Shown here: in pieces, positions 8,801 through 14,805 of the stretch
How positions within the stretch are numbered: the first letter of the stretch is position 1
How the letters are laid out: every line of letters starts with the position of its first letter
Source: an uncultured Clostridia bacterium
Lineage (GTDB): Bacteria > Bacillota > Clostridia > Christensenellales > UBA1242
NCBI GenBank assembly: GCA_944372445.1
Contig: CALVZE010000005.1
Span: forward strand, 1 to 45,783
Length of the DNA stretch: 45,783 nucleotides
Direction of reading: 5' to 3'
The notes under the pieces: model-generated
Told to the model about the DNA's origin: nothing
What the model saw: only the letters and a program-made list of their open reading frames with translations
The model's database searches: none
Program-made: the position numbers and the translations under genes

Positions 8801-9663
8801 AAATTTTAGTTTTGTGTAGCGGTGGTGATGCGCCAGGGATGAACCGATTTGTTTACACGCTTTCAAAGAATTTTGAAGATGTCTACTATGCCTACAAAGG
8901 CTTCAAAGGGCTTGTGGAGGGTGATATACGAAAACTTGATAAGGCGGAAATTGAAAAGGTTAAAGACGAGGCAGGCGCATATATTCGCTCTTCGCGCTAT
9001 CCAGAATTTAAAGAAAAAAAATACTTTTTAAAAGGCTTAAAAAATGCACTAAAATTTGACGCAACCATTGTGCTTGGTGGAAACGGTAGTCAAAAGGGAG
9101 CAAAGGAGCTTAAAGAAAATGGTGCTAATGTGCTTTTTGTGCCAGCAACCATAGATAACGATGTGGAAGGCGCGGAATATAGCATGGGCTTTGACACGGC
9201 AGTCTATCAAGGCGTTTACACCGTCGAAAATTCCATGCCAAGTTTTCACACCTTTTCCAAAACTTGTCTATATAAAGTTATGGGAAGATATTGCCCAAAG
9301 ATTGCCGAAGCAGTTTTTGAAAAGACAAACGCCGACTATCTAATCGCAAGCGAAAGCGATTTAAAATATTCAAAGATTAAAAAGATAATCAAAGAGAATG
9401 AGAAGCAAGACAAAGGCACGGCAATCATCGTGAAAGAAAAAATCATAGATATGGACGAACTAAAAAATAAACTTGAAGCATATCCAACTCAAATTCGCGT
9501 GCAGACAGTTGGCTACTTGCAACGTGGTGGCAAGCCTACAAAAACGGAACTCAAAAAAGCCGACCAAATTGCAAATCAAACCTCAAAATTAGTTAAGGCA
9601 CAAAACTATGGTAATTCCGTAGCTTTCGAAAAACTCGAAAAAATCGCCGTAAAACCACTTTAA
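8797..9663 (+). CDS. pfkA: 6-phosphofructokinase family protein, divergent
   Basis: 288 residues, about 30 shorter than typical PfkA. Recognisable motifs: SGGDAPGMN (residues 8-16), SSRYPEF (fructose-6-phosphate side), TIDND (118-122, catalytic Asp region), MGFDTA, MGRY (about 162) and GYLQRGG (near 245). The nucleotide-binding motif normally GGDGS reads GGNGS (codon AAC, about residue 95-99), replacing the conserved Asp that helps bind Mg-ATP in studied enzymes. Later motifs are also divergent (GHIQRGG is GYLQRGG). It probably catalyses fructose-6-phosphate phosphorylation in glycolysis, but donor choice and activity are uncertain. It overlaps dnaE by 4 nt and is followed by an AT-rich hairpin. 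Confidence 0.85.
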   Translation: MKILVLCSGGDAPGMNRFVYTLSKNFEDVYYAYKGFKGLVEGDIRKLDKAEIEKVKDEAGAYIRSSRYPEFKEKKYFLKGLKNALKFDATIVLGGNGSQKGAKELKENGANVLFVPATIDNDVEGAEYSMGFDTAVYQGVYTVENSMPSFHTFSKTCLYKVMGRYCPKIAEAVFEKTNADYLIASESDLKYSKIKKIIKENEKQDKGTAIIVKEKIIDMDELKNKLEAYPTQIRVQTVGYLQRGGKPTKTELKKADQIANQTSKLVKAQNYGNSVAFEKLEKIAVKPL

Positions 9664-9666
9664 AAC

Positions 9667-9698
9667 TTAAAAAATACTGATTTTTTCGTATTTTTTAA
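9667..9698 (+). terminator. AT-rich hairpin after pfkA
   Basis: TTAAAAAATAC (9667-9677) pairs with GTATTTTTTAA (9688-9698) around a 10-nt loop. It is an 11-bp stem with a T-run in its 3' arm just after the operon. Low GC makes it a weaker terminator candidate. Confidence 0.5.
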
Positions 9699-9746
9699 CT
9701 AAAAAAGTGTTAAAAACAATCATTTCTAGCAGTTTAAGGAGATATT

Positions 9747-10265
9747 ATGGAAGAAATGTTAGACACTTATGATATCAATGGGAAACTTTTAAAACCACAG
9801 ACTAGGGCATTTTGCCATAGTGAAAATCCTGGGTGTTATCATAAGGCAGTTTGGATTTGGATAATCAATGACAAAAACGAATTTTTAGTGCAAAAACGCT
9901 CTCATTTAAAACGAACTGCACCGAACAAGTGGGATATGCCAGTTGCTGGTCATGTTGATGCAGGCGAAACACTTTTGCAAACCTGTGTGAGGGAAACAAA
10001 GGAAGAACTTGGGCTTGATGTAAAAGAGAGTGATTTTATCTTCTTGACGGAAATGTTAAAACAAAAAAGTTGGGAATTTGCCGAAATTTATCTATTAAGA
10101 ACCACGGCAAAAATTGAAGGTTTCACTTTGCAGAAAGAAGAGGTTTCAAAGGTTGAGTATTTGCCCTATAATGAATTTATAAGACTATTATACTCTTCCG
10201 ATTTTGCTCCGCACGAAAAAGAATATAAAGATTGGGTAAGCACTGAATTAAAAAAGTATATTTAA
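9747..10265 (+). CDS. Nudix hydrolase (IPP isomerase-like/YfcD-type)
   Basis: 172 residues, with AAGGAG 7 nt before the ATG. The Nudix box GX5EX7REUXEEXGU is complete at residues 68-90 (GHVDAGE...RETKEELGL), with Thr at the U position. The N-terminal segment (DTYDINGKLL, then GCYHKAVWIWIIN, VQKRS and PNKWDMPVAGH) is typical of the YfcD/IPP-isomerase-like branch rather than MutT. Nudix enzymes cleave X-linked nucleoside diphosphates; the substrate is unknown, and most IPP-isomerase-like bacterial members are not true isomerases. A monocistronic unit with its own terminator. Confidence 0.88.
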   Translation: MEEMLDTYDINGKLLKPQTRAFCHSENPGCYHKAVWIWIINDKNEFLVQKRSHLKRTAPNKWDMPVAGHVDAGETLLQTCVRETKEELGLDVKESDFIFLTEMLKQKSWEFAEIYLLRTTAKIEGFTLQKEEVSKVEYLPYNEFIRLLYSSDFAPHEKEYKDWVSTELKKYI

Positions 10266-10296
10266 CGGGAGTTTAAGTGAAATTAATAGATAAGAT

Positions 10297-10322
10297 AAAC
10301 AAGGAGATTTTCCTTGTTTTTT
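10297..10322. terminator. Terminator after Nudix gene
   Basis: AAACAAGGA (10297-10305), 5-nt loop, TCCTTGTTT (10311-10319) and then T's: a 9-bp perfect stem. It lies at the meeting point with the convergent XRE gene and may serve both. Confidence 0.8.
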
Positions 10323-10536
10323 AATATATAAAAAGTTTTTCGTAATCTATCTTTGTTACCTTTGCTATTCTAACAAGATAGTGGAGTGGAACATTTTTGT
10401 TGTTTAGTATTCTTAACAATATTCTTTTATCTATCGCGCAAAAACTCGCAAAACTCTCCACGCTATAAGCATTCTCTTTCATATATTCCACAATTAAATC
10501 TGTGTTATAAATAATTTCATATTCATCATCTTTCAT
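10321..10536 (-). CDS. Small XRE-like HTH regulator (autorepressor candidate)
   Basis: 71 residues from the ATG at 10536, chosen because AAGGAG lies 6 nt upstream; an upstream in-frame ATG at 10560 sits inside the operator palindrome and lacks such a site. The core (SVESFASFCAIDKRILLRILNNKNVPLHYLVRIAKVTKIDYEKLF) has the helical spacing of a lambda-repressor/Cro-type HTH. It is transcribed from a strong promoter overlapped by ATGCAT repeats and diverges from three tandem XRE genes. Autoregulation is inferred from this arrangement. Confidence 0.75.
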   Translation of the reverse strand: MKDDEYEIIYNTDLIVEYMKENAYSVESFASFCAIDKRILLRILNNKNVPLHYLVRIAKVTKIDYEKLFIY

Positions 10537-10553
10537 ATGTCGCTCCTTATTAT

Positions 10554-10616
10554 GATGCATTCATGCATCATTTGTATTATACTGTAACATAAATGCATCA
10601 GTCAAGTATTTTGCAT
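10554..10616 (-). promoter_or_regulatory. Promoter with GATGCAT operators
   Basis: On the minus strand: TTGACT (plus 10600-10605), 18-nt spacer, TATAAT (plus 10576-10581). A perfect 7-2-7 dyad GATGCAT-TC-ATGCATC covers 10554-10569, just downstream of the predicted start. A third ATGCATC half-site (10593-10599) fills the spacer next to the -35, and TGCAT recurs at 10612-10616 on the side of the divergent XRE array. The layout fits a repressor operator set. Confidence 0.75.
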
Positions 10617-10651
10617 TAGTAAGTAATAAAATATAAAAATAAGGGTGTTAT

Positions 10652-10855
10652 ATGAAAATTTTTGCAGAAAGGATAAAAGATTTAAGAGAAGAAGAAAAAC
10701 TCTCGACAAGGCAGTTGGCTGAAATTTTAGGAACAACTAACTCCACTGTCAGTAGGTGGGAAAGGAATATTTGCGAACCTGGTGTTTCAATGCTTACAAA
10801 AATTGCCAACTATTTTAAAGTGTCAACTGATTTCTTATGTGGCTTGGAAGATTAA
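10652..10855 (+). CDS. Small XRE-family HTH protein, first of three
   Basis: 67 residues, essentially one HTH_3 domain (IKDLREEEKLSTRQLAEILGTTNSTVSRWERN, then FKVSTDFLCGLED) with no effector domain. AAGGGTG precedes the ATG. It ends with the same FLCGLED tail as the next two genes, showing local duplication. Its last codons (TTG GAA GAT) supply a GGAAG ribosome binding site for the next gene. It probably binds DNA as a dimer; targets unknown. Confidence 0.85.
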   Translation: MKIFAERIKDLREEEKLSTRQLAEILGTTNSTVSRWERNICEPGVSMLTKIANYFKVSTDFLCGLED

Positions 10856-10859
10856 TGCA

Positions 10860-11078
10860 ATGAAAAAATTTGATTTAAAAGTGTTTGCTGAGCGATTAGA
10901 AGAATTGCGTGAAGAAAAAAATCTAACTATCGTTGAATTAGGTAAAGAGATAGGGGTAAGTGCAATGGCAATTAGTCGTTGGGAAAGAGAAATGCGGATG
11001 CCAAACATTGAAAGTTTATTTTTGCTTGCAAAGTTTTTCAAAGTTTCTGCCGATTATTTATGTGGCTTGGAGGATTGA
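10860..11078 (+). CDS. Small XRE-family HTH protein, second of three
   Basis: 72 residues from the ATG at 10860, 5 nt after the previous stop; a longer frame from 10782 would overlap the previous gene. HTH core: ERLEELREEKNLTIVELGKEIG, then AISRWEREMRMPNIESL and FKVSADYLCGLED. Similarity to the flanking paralogues is plain by eye. The terminal TTG GAG GAT codons form the GGAGG ribosome binding site for the third gene. Confidence 0.85.
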   Translation: MKKFDLKVFAERLEELREEKNLTIVELGKEIGVSAMAISRWEREMRMPNIESLFLLAKFFKVSADYLCGLED

Positions 11079-11079
11079 T

Positions 11080-11292
11080 ATGTCTGTTAGAAAAGAGTTT
11101 GCATATAGGCTAAAAGATTTAAGAATGGAAAAAGGCTTGACTTTAAAACAATTAAGTGAGCATATCGGAGTGAGTTTTAACACCATAAGTCGATGGGAGC
11201 GAGAAGAGCGTGTGCCTAATATTGAAAACATTGTGGCGCTTGCAGAGTTTTTTAAAGTTTCCGCCGATTATCTTTGTGGTTTAGAGGATTAA
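11080..11292 (+). CDS. Small XRE-family HTH protein, third of three
   Basis: 70 residues from the ATG at 11080, placed 8 nt after GGAGG and 1 nt after the previous stop. HTH: YRLKDLRMEKGLTLKQLSEHIG, then TISRWEREERVPNIENI and ADYLCGLED. A single-domain paralogue of the two genes before it; closest to the second. The TTAGAGGAT tail codons, which would be a ribosome binding site for a following gene, here form the 5' arm of the terminator. Confidence 0.85.
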   Translation: MSVRKEFAYRLKDLRMEKGLTLKQLSEHIGVSFNTISRWEREERVPNIENIVALAEFFKVSADYLCGLED

Positions 11293-11306
11293 GTCCTCTT
11301 TTATTG
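11283..11306 (+). terminator. Terminator of the XRE array
   Basis: AGAGGA (11283-11288), loop TTAAG containing part of the stop codon, TCCTCT (11294-11299), then TTTATT. A 6-bp hairpin overlapping the end of the last XRE gene. Confidence 0.7.
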
Positions 11307-11335
11307 TTTGGTTGAAACATCTCTTTTTGTTATGT

Positions 11336-11425
11336 TGAGCGTATCTTTTTAGATCCTTCGACGACGGAACGGCAAGCGTTCCTGCTCAGGATGACAGTTA
11401 CACGCTATATCTTTTTAGATCCTTC
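11336..11425. repeat. REP-like palindromic repeat (AGATCCTTCG...CAGGATGACA type)
   Basis: Contains the widespread bacterial intergenic wording AGATCCTTCG...CTCAGGATGACA. Its core is a hairpin GGAACG-GCAAG-CGTTCC (11366-11382) nested within TCCT...AGGA. An 18-nt direct repeat TATCTTTTTAGATCCTTC occurs at 11342-11359 and 11408-11425. GC content is well above the neighbouring spacer. Confidence 0.6.
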
Positions 11426-11453
11426 AACATCAAAATTACCACTTTTTAAAAGT

Positions 11454-11498
11454 TATCGGCAAAAAAGATATAAAATTCTTGTTGTGAAATTGCCGATA
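11454..11498 (-). terminator. Inverted repeat after SPOR-like gene
   Basis: TATCGGCAA (11454-11462) and TTGCCGATA (11490-11498) are perfect complements separated by 27 nt. It lies just 3' of the minus-strand gene and could terminate it or protect the mRNA end; the loop is long, so this is tentative. Confidence 0.4.
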
Positions 11499-11500
11499 GA

Positions 11501-12220
11501 TTATACTTCAACGATGAGTTTTGTGTAGGAGTATTTTATTTGAGCGGAGAGTTTGTGGTCTTGTGTGGAGTTTGTAAGGTCAAGCAAAATTTCGTCTATC
11601 TTTGTGAAACTAGCGCGGATGTTTGCTATTTCACTGTTGGCGCTCGCGCTAAAAAGCGTTTCAAAGTTGTTTTTTGTGGTGAGGAAGTTGGAATAGACTT
11701 CGTTGATTTTGAGTTTTGCGGTTACTTCGTCGGTAACATTTGTGTCGAGGCTGACCGTGATGTCGTATAGATTGTTATATATGTTGTTGGTGGTGGAAAG
11801 GCAATCTTTTAATATCAACTCTTCGTTCGAGGAAAAACTGCCTTCGAGAACAACACTTTCTTTTTTAATCTTCAATATTTCTGCTTCTATGCCGTTGGTC
11901 TTTAAGTTGCTTTTGACAAGTTCTGCGTCGTTGTTATTTTTGTAGCAACTTGCAATGATGTGGTAAGAGCCATCGCTTTCGTAGATATATAAGCCGAAAT
12001 TTGTGTCCGAGAAATTTTCTAGTTTGTTTTCTGCCTCTTCCAAACTTTCGGAGGAGTAGACTGAGAGAAGATAGTAGGTGTTTTGTCCGCTTTCCACCTT
12101 TTGCGTGGTTTGAAAAAGATTGGCAGAAACTATCAGCGTGGAAACAAGATAACCAAATGACACACAGGTTAAAAGGGTAAGCAACGCAGAAAAAGTTACG
12201 AAATATGGAAATTTTTTCAT
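11501..12220 (-). CDS. Membrane-anchored protein with SPOR-like domain
   Basis: 239 residues. One N-terminal transmembrane segment (about residues 8-33) follows a short basic start (MKKF), so the remainder should be extracytoplasmic. Residues about 48-117 (TYYLLSVYSSESLEEAENKLENF, then GLYIYESDGSYHIIASCYKN and VKSNLKTNGIEAEILKIK) follow the beta-alpha-beta repeat pattern of SPOR domains, which bind denuded septal peptidoglycan. The C-terminal half is helical. No Shine-Dalgarno is visible before the ATG. SPOR assignment rests on pattern only; a role at division or spore engulfment sites is an inference. Confidence 0.65.
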   Translation of the reverse strand: MKKFPYFVTFSALLTLLTCVSFGYLVSTLIVSANLFQTTQKVESGQNTYYLLSVYSSESLEEAENKLENFSDTNFGLYIYESDGSYHIIASCYKNNNDAELVKSNLKTNGIEAEILKIKKESVVLEGSFSSNEELILKDCLSTTNNIYNNLYDITVSLDTNVTDEVTAKLKINEVYSNFLTTKNNFETLFSASANSEIANIRASFTKIDEILLDLTNSTQDHKLSAQIKYSYTKLIVEV

Positions 12221-12343
12221 ATTAAAATATATTGTTTTGCTCTTTTATTTATACTTTTTTGTCGATTTTTCTTTAAAAATTGGCGTGTTTACTTAATTTT
12301 TTTAGGGTGGCAAGCGTTTTTGTTTTTATTTAAGAAAGTTTTT

Positions 12344-12352
12344 TGATATAAT
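12344..12352 (+). promoter_or_regulatory. Extended -10 of a leaderless gene (patatin)
   Basis: TGATATAAT ends 6 nt before the ATG at 12359, so the predicted transcription start is the A of the start codon. No ribosome binding site exists. Confidence 0.65.
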
Positions 12353-12358
12353 AAATAT

Positions 12359-13204
12359 ATGAAATTATTTGACCTATTTAAGAAAAAAATAAAAATTGGT
12401 ATTGCGTTTGGTGGCGGTGGTGCTAAGGGGATGACGCACATAGGTGTGATGAAGGCGTTTGAGGAATACGGGCTTAACTTTGACTATGTCGCAGGCACAA
12501 GCGTCGGCAGTATTATGGGAGCGGCTTATGCCTCTGGCATGAAGTCGAACGAAATTTTAAAGATAGCGAAAAGCATGAAAACAAGCGACATTAGAACAAG
12601 CAAAGTTTTCTTTATGCCTTCAAAAACAGAAGGTATTGAAAGCATGATGCGTGAAAATTTTGGCGACATCAACATTGAAGATTTAAAGAAGCCCTTTTCT
12701 TGCGTTGCAGTGGATATGAAAAGCACCAAGGAGCTATGTATATCGCATGGCAATCTTGCGAAGGCGGTGGCGGGCAGTTGCTGTGTGCCAGGTATCTTTC
12801 AGCCTGTTGTCTTTCAAGACTATCTCCTATGTGACGGCGGACTTCAAAACAATATTCCAGCGAACATTCCACGCTTTTTCGATTGCGACTATGTTATAGC
12901 GGTGGACTGCAACAGCACGCGCACCTATGGCACGGAAAGCACTAAGACTCTTGACATCATCTCCTGTGCACTTCGCGTGCTTATGAAAAGTAACTCCATT
13001 AAGGGCTATCTTAACGCCGACCTTACTATTGCGTGCGACACTAAGCGCTACAAGGCGACTGAACTGCAAGGAATAGACGAAATGGTGGAGATAGGTTATC
13101 GAAACACGATTGATATGATGCCAGAGATTATGAGGATTTTTTCAGGCAAGTATCCAAAGAAGAAAAAGAAAGACTACGGCAAGGACGACATCCTTTTCAT
13201 ATAA
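12359..13204 (+). CDS. Patatin-like phospholipase (RssA/YchK type)
   Basis: 281 residues. Catalytic features: oxyanion loop GGGGAKG (residues 18-24), nucleophile elbow GTSVG (Ser about 48), and the Asp of the Ser-Asp dyad in DGGLQNN (about 159). No signal peptide, so a cytoplasmic or inner-membrane-associated serine lipase of the RssA-like branch is likely. The basic C-terminus (KYPKKKKKDYGK) may aid membrane contact. It starts directly downstream of a TGATATAAT box without ribosome binding site (leaderless). The ComEC-like gene begins 2 nt after the stop, so they probably share an mRNA. Confidence 0.88.
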   Translation: MKLFDLFKKKIKIGIAFGGGGAKGMTHIGVMKAFEEYGLNFDYVAGTSVGSIMGAAYASGMKSNEILKIAKSMKTSDIRTSKVFFMPSKTEGIESMMRENFGDINIEDLKKPFSCVAVDMKSTKELCISHGNLAKAVAGSCCVPGIFQPVVFQDYLLCDGGLQNNIPANIPRFFDCDYVIAVDCNSTRTYGTESTKTLDIISCALRVLMKSNSIKGYLNADLTIACDTKRYKATELQGIDEMVEIGYRNTIDMMPEIMRIFSGKYPKKKKKDYGKDDILFI

Positions 13205-13206
13205 AA

Positions 13207-14292
13207 ATGGACAATTTTATTTGGAAGATAAAAAATTTTAGGTGGAAATATGAATATAGTGTGAAGATTGTTCTTCTCATTCTTTTTTCCGCCTTATTTT
13301 TTCTTTTATACATAAATATGGCTTCAATTTCGCTTAATTTTCACAATTTTAACTCGCTTTTTGAGGACGATTTGCAATTTTATTCTTTTTATGTGGGGCA
13401 AGGCGAAAGTTCGCTTGTGATTTCTGGCGACACTGCCATACTCTACGACACAGGAACTGCGGAATACGCTGAAAATCTCTGCGACGAACTTGACGCCATA
13501 CTAAGCGCGAACGATATATCCGAAATCGACTATCTCATCTTATCGCATCCACACACCGACCATACAGGCGGAGCGGAAAAGGTTTTAAGTTGTTTCAATG
13601 TGGTAAATATTTTTAGGTCCAAGGTTCTGTCGCCTTTTGAAGAATATATTGAAGGCTATGCTGTCACAAGTGATTTAGACTACATTGAGGTTATCGATGC
13701 AATCTATGAAGAAAATGCGAATATGTTTTTCATAGAGCCTTGCGTGGTTGATATAGGCGATGCTATTATTCAATTTTGGACGCCACAAGATGTTACATAT
13801 AGTGACGAAAACGAACTTTCGCCGATTGTGACGATTGAGACTTTTGGAAAGACTATCATGCTGACTGGCGACGCAACAGGTGGCACAGAAGAGGAATTTC
13901 TCGAAGTTTTAGGTGAAGACGAACTTTCGATTGACTTATTAAAAGTTCCACATCACGGCTCGGACACGGCAAGTGGTTCAGCTTTTTTAGAAAAGATAAG
14001 TCCTTTTCTTGCGGTTATCAGCGCTGGAATTGATAATACTTATAATTTTCCAGCGGAGGAGGTAGTGGACAGGCTGTATGAGGCAGGCGTCAATGAGATT
14101 TTTGTCACCAAAAATGAGGGCACGATTGGACTAAGTTTGCTTTCATCTTCATATAAAGAGGCGAACGGCTTTATCTTTCATGATGACGCCCTTATGCTCA
14201 CGCTCTATTTTCTTATACTCTTTATGATTATGGCGGTAAAATTTCCTCATAAAAGAAGATATTGTCTAAATTATAAAAATATTTTGCGTTAA
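13207..14292 (+). CDS. ComEC-like metallo-beta-lactamase-fold hydrolase, membrane anchored at both ends
   Basis: 361 residues. An N-terminal transmembrane helix (about 18-40) is followed by a ComEC/Rec2-type MBL domain: FYVGQGESSLV, ILYDTG, the metal motif HPHTDH (114-119), LTGDA, and HHGSD (about 248). A second hydrophobic helix (about 333-350) and a basic tail end the protein. It lacks the ComEC competence channel, so it belongs to the stand-alone MBL proteins related to its C-terminal nuclease/hydrolase domain. Two helices would put both ends in the cytoplasm and the domain outside, if the first inserts as a signal anchor. Substrate unknown. Spacing of 2 nt from the patatin gene implies coupling. 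Confidence 0.8.
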   Translation: MDNFIWKIKNFRWKYEYSVKIVLLILFSALFFLLYINMASISLNFHNFNSLFEDDLQFYSFYVGQGESSLVISGDTAILYDTGTAEYAENLCDELDAILSANDISEIDYLILSHPHTDHTGGAEKVLSCFNVVNIFRSKVLSPFEEYIEGYAVTSDLDYIEVIDAIYEENANMFFIEPCVVDIGDAIIQFWTPQDVTYSDENELSPIVTIETFGKTIMLTGDATGGTEEEFLEVLGEDELSIDLLKVPHHGSDTASGSAFLEKISPFLAVISAGIDNTYNFPAEEVVDRLYEAGVNEIFVTKNEGTIGLSLLSSSYKEANGFIFHDDALMLTLYFLILFMIMAVKFPHKRRYCLNYKNILR

Positions 14293-14297
14293 ATTGT

Positions 14298-14325
14298 TTG
14301 TTAAAATTAATTATTGTGATAAAAT
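14298..14325 (+). promoter_or_regulatory. Leaderless promoter of kinase-like gene and tkt
   Basis: TTGTTA (14298-14303), 16-nt spacer, TAAAAT (14320-14325) with TG upstream; 6 nt to the ATG at 14332. Confidence 0.6.
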
Positions 14326-14331
14326 AAAATC

Positions 14332-14805
14332 ATGGAAGAGAAAAAGTATAACAAAATTGTTATTGTTTCGTTATATGAAAAATTTTCCACACTTGTGGCA
14401 AAGAAGATATCTAATGATTTAGGTATGCTTTTTTGCAGTGCGCGTGAGCTTATTGCATACGAAATTATGGACAGAAAACTTATAGAAGAAAGGTGTTCTG
14501 TTGAATATTTAAAAAAACAAGAAGAAAGAGTGCTTAGAAATCTTGCTTCCTATGAAAATGTGTGCATCTCTATTTCATATGAAAGGTTTATGGAGGGTTG
14601 TGAGCTCTTTCAAAAAGATAGCATTGTTGTGTTTATTGACCTTCCTAAAACATATATTAAACAAAAGTCTAAAATCTCTTTTATACGTTTTGAAGAAAGG
14701 CAGGCGCGATTGGAACAAAACTCCACTTTCAGCATAAAAGTAAGAAAAGTGGATGTGGATTTAATAAAAAACAAAATTTTGAAACAACTTGGAGGAATTT
14801 TATGA
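14332..14805 (+). CDS. Shikimate/cytidylate-kinase-like protein lacking the P-loop
   Basis: 157 residues. The layout mimics small nucleotide kinases: an opening beta strand (NKIVIVSLYEKFSTLVAKKISNDLG at the place of a Walker A), a second strand and helix (LFCSARELIAYEIM), a later strand (IVVFIDLPKTYI), then an Arg-rich lid-like segment (RFEERQARLEQN). The GxxGxGK[ST] glycines and lysine are missing (SLYEKFST instead), so ATP binding in the usual way is unlikely. It overlaps the transketolase gene by 4 nt (ATGA), implying coupled translation, and is itself predicted to be leaderless. A regulatory or pseudo-enzyme role is an inference. Confidence 0.55.
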   Translation: MEEKKYNKIVIVSLYEKFSTLVAKKISNDLGMLFCSARELIAYEIMDRKLIEERCSVEYLKKQEERVLRNLASYENVCISISYERFMEGCELFQKDSIVVFIDLPKTYIKQKSKISFIRFEERQARLEQNSTFSIKVRKVDVDLIKNKILKQLGGIL

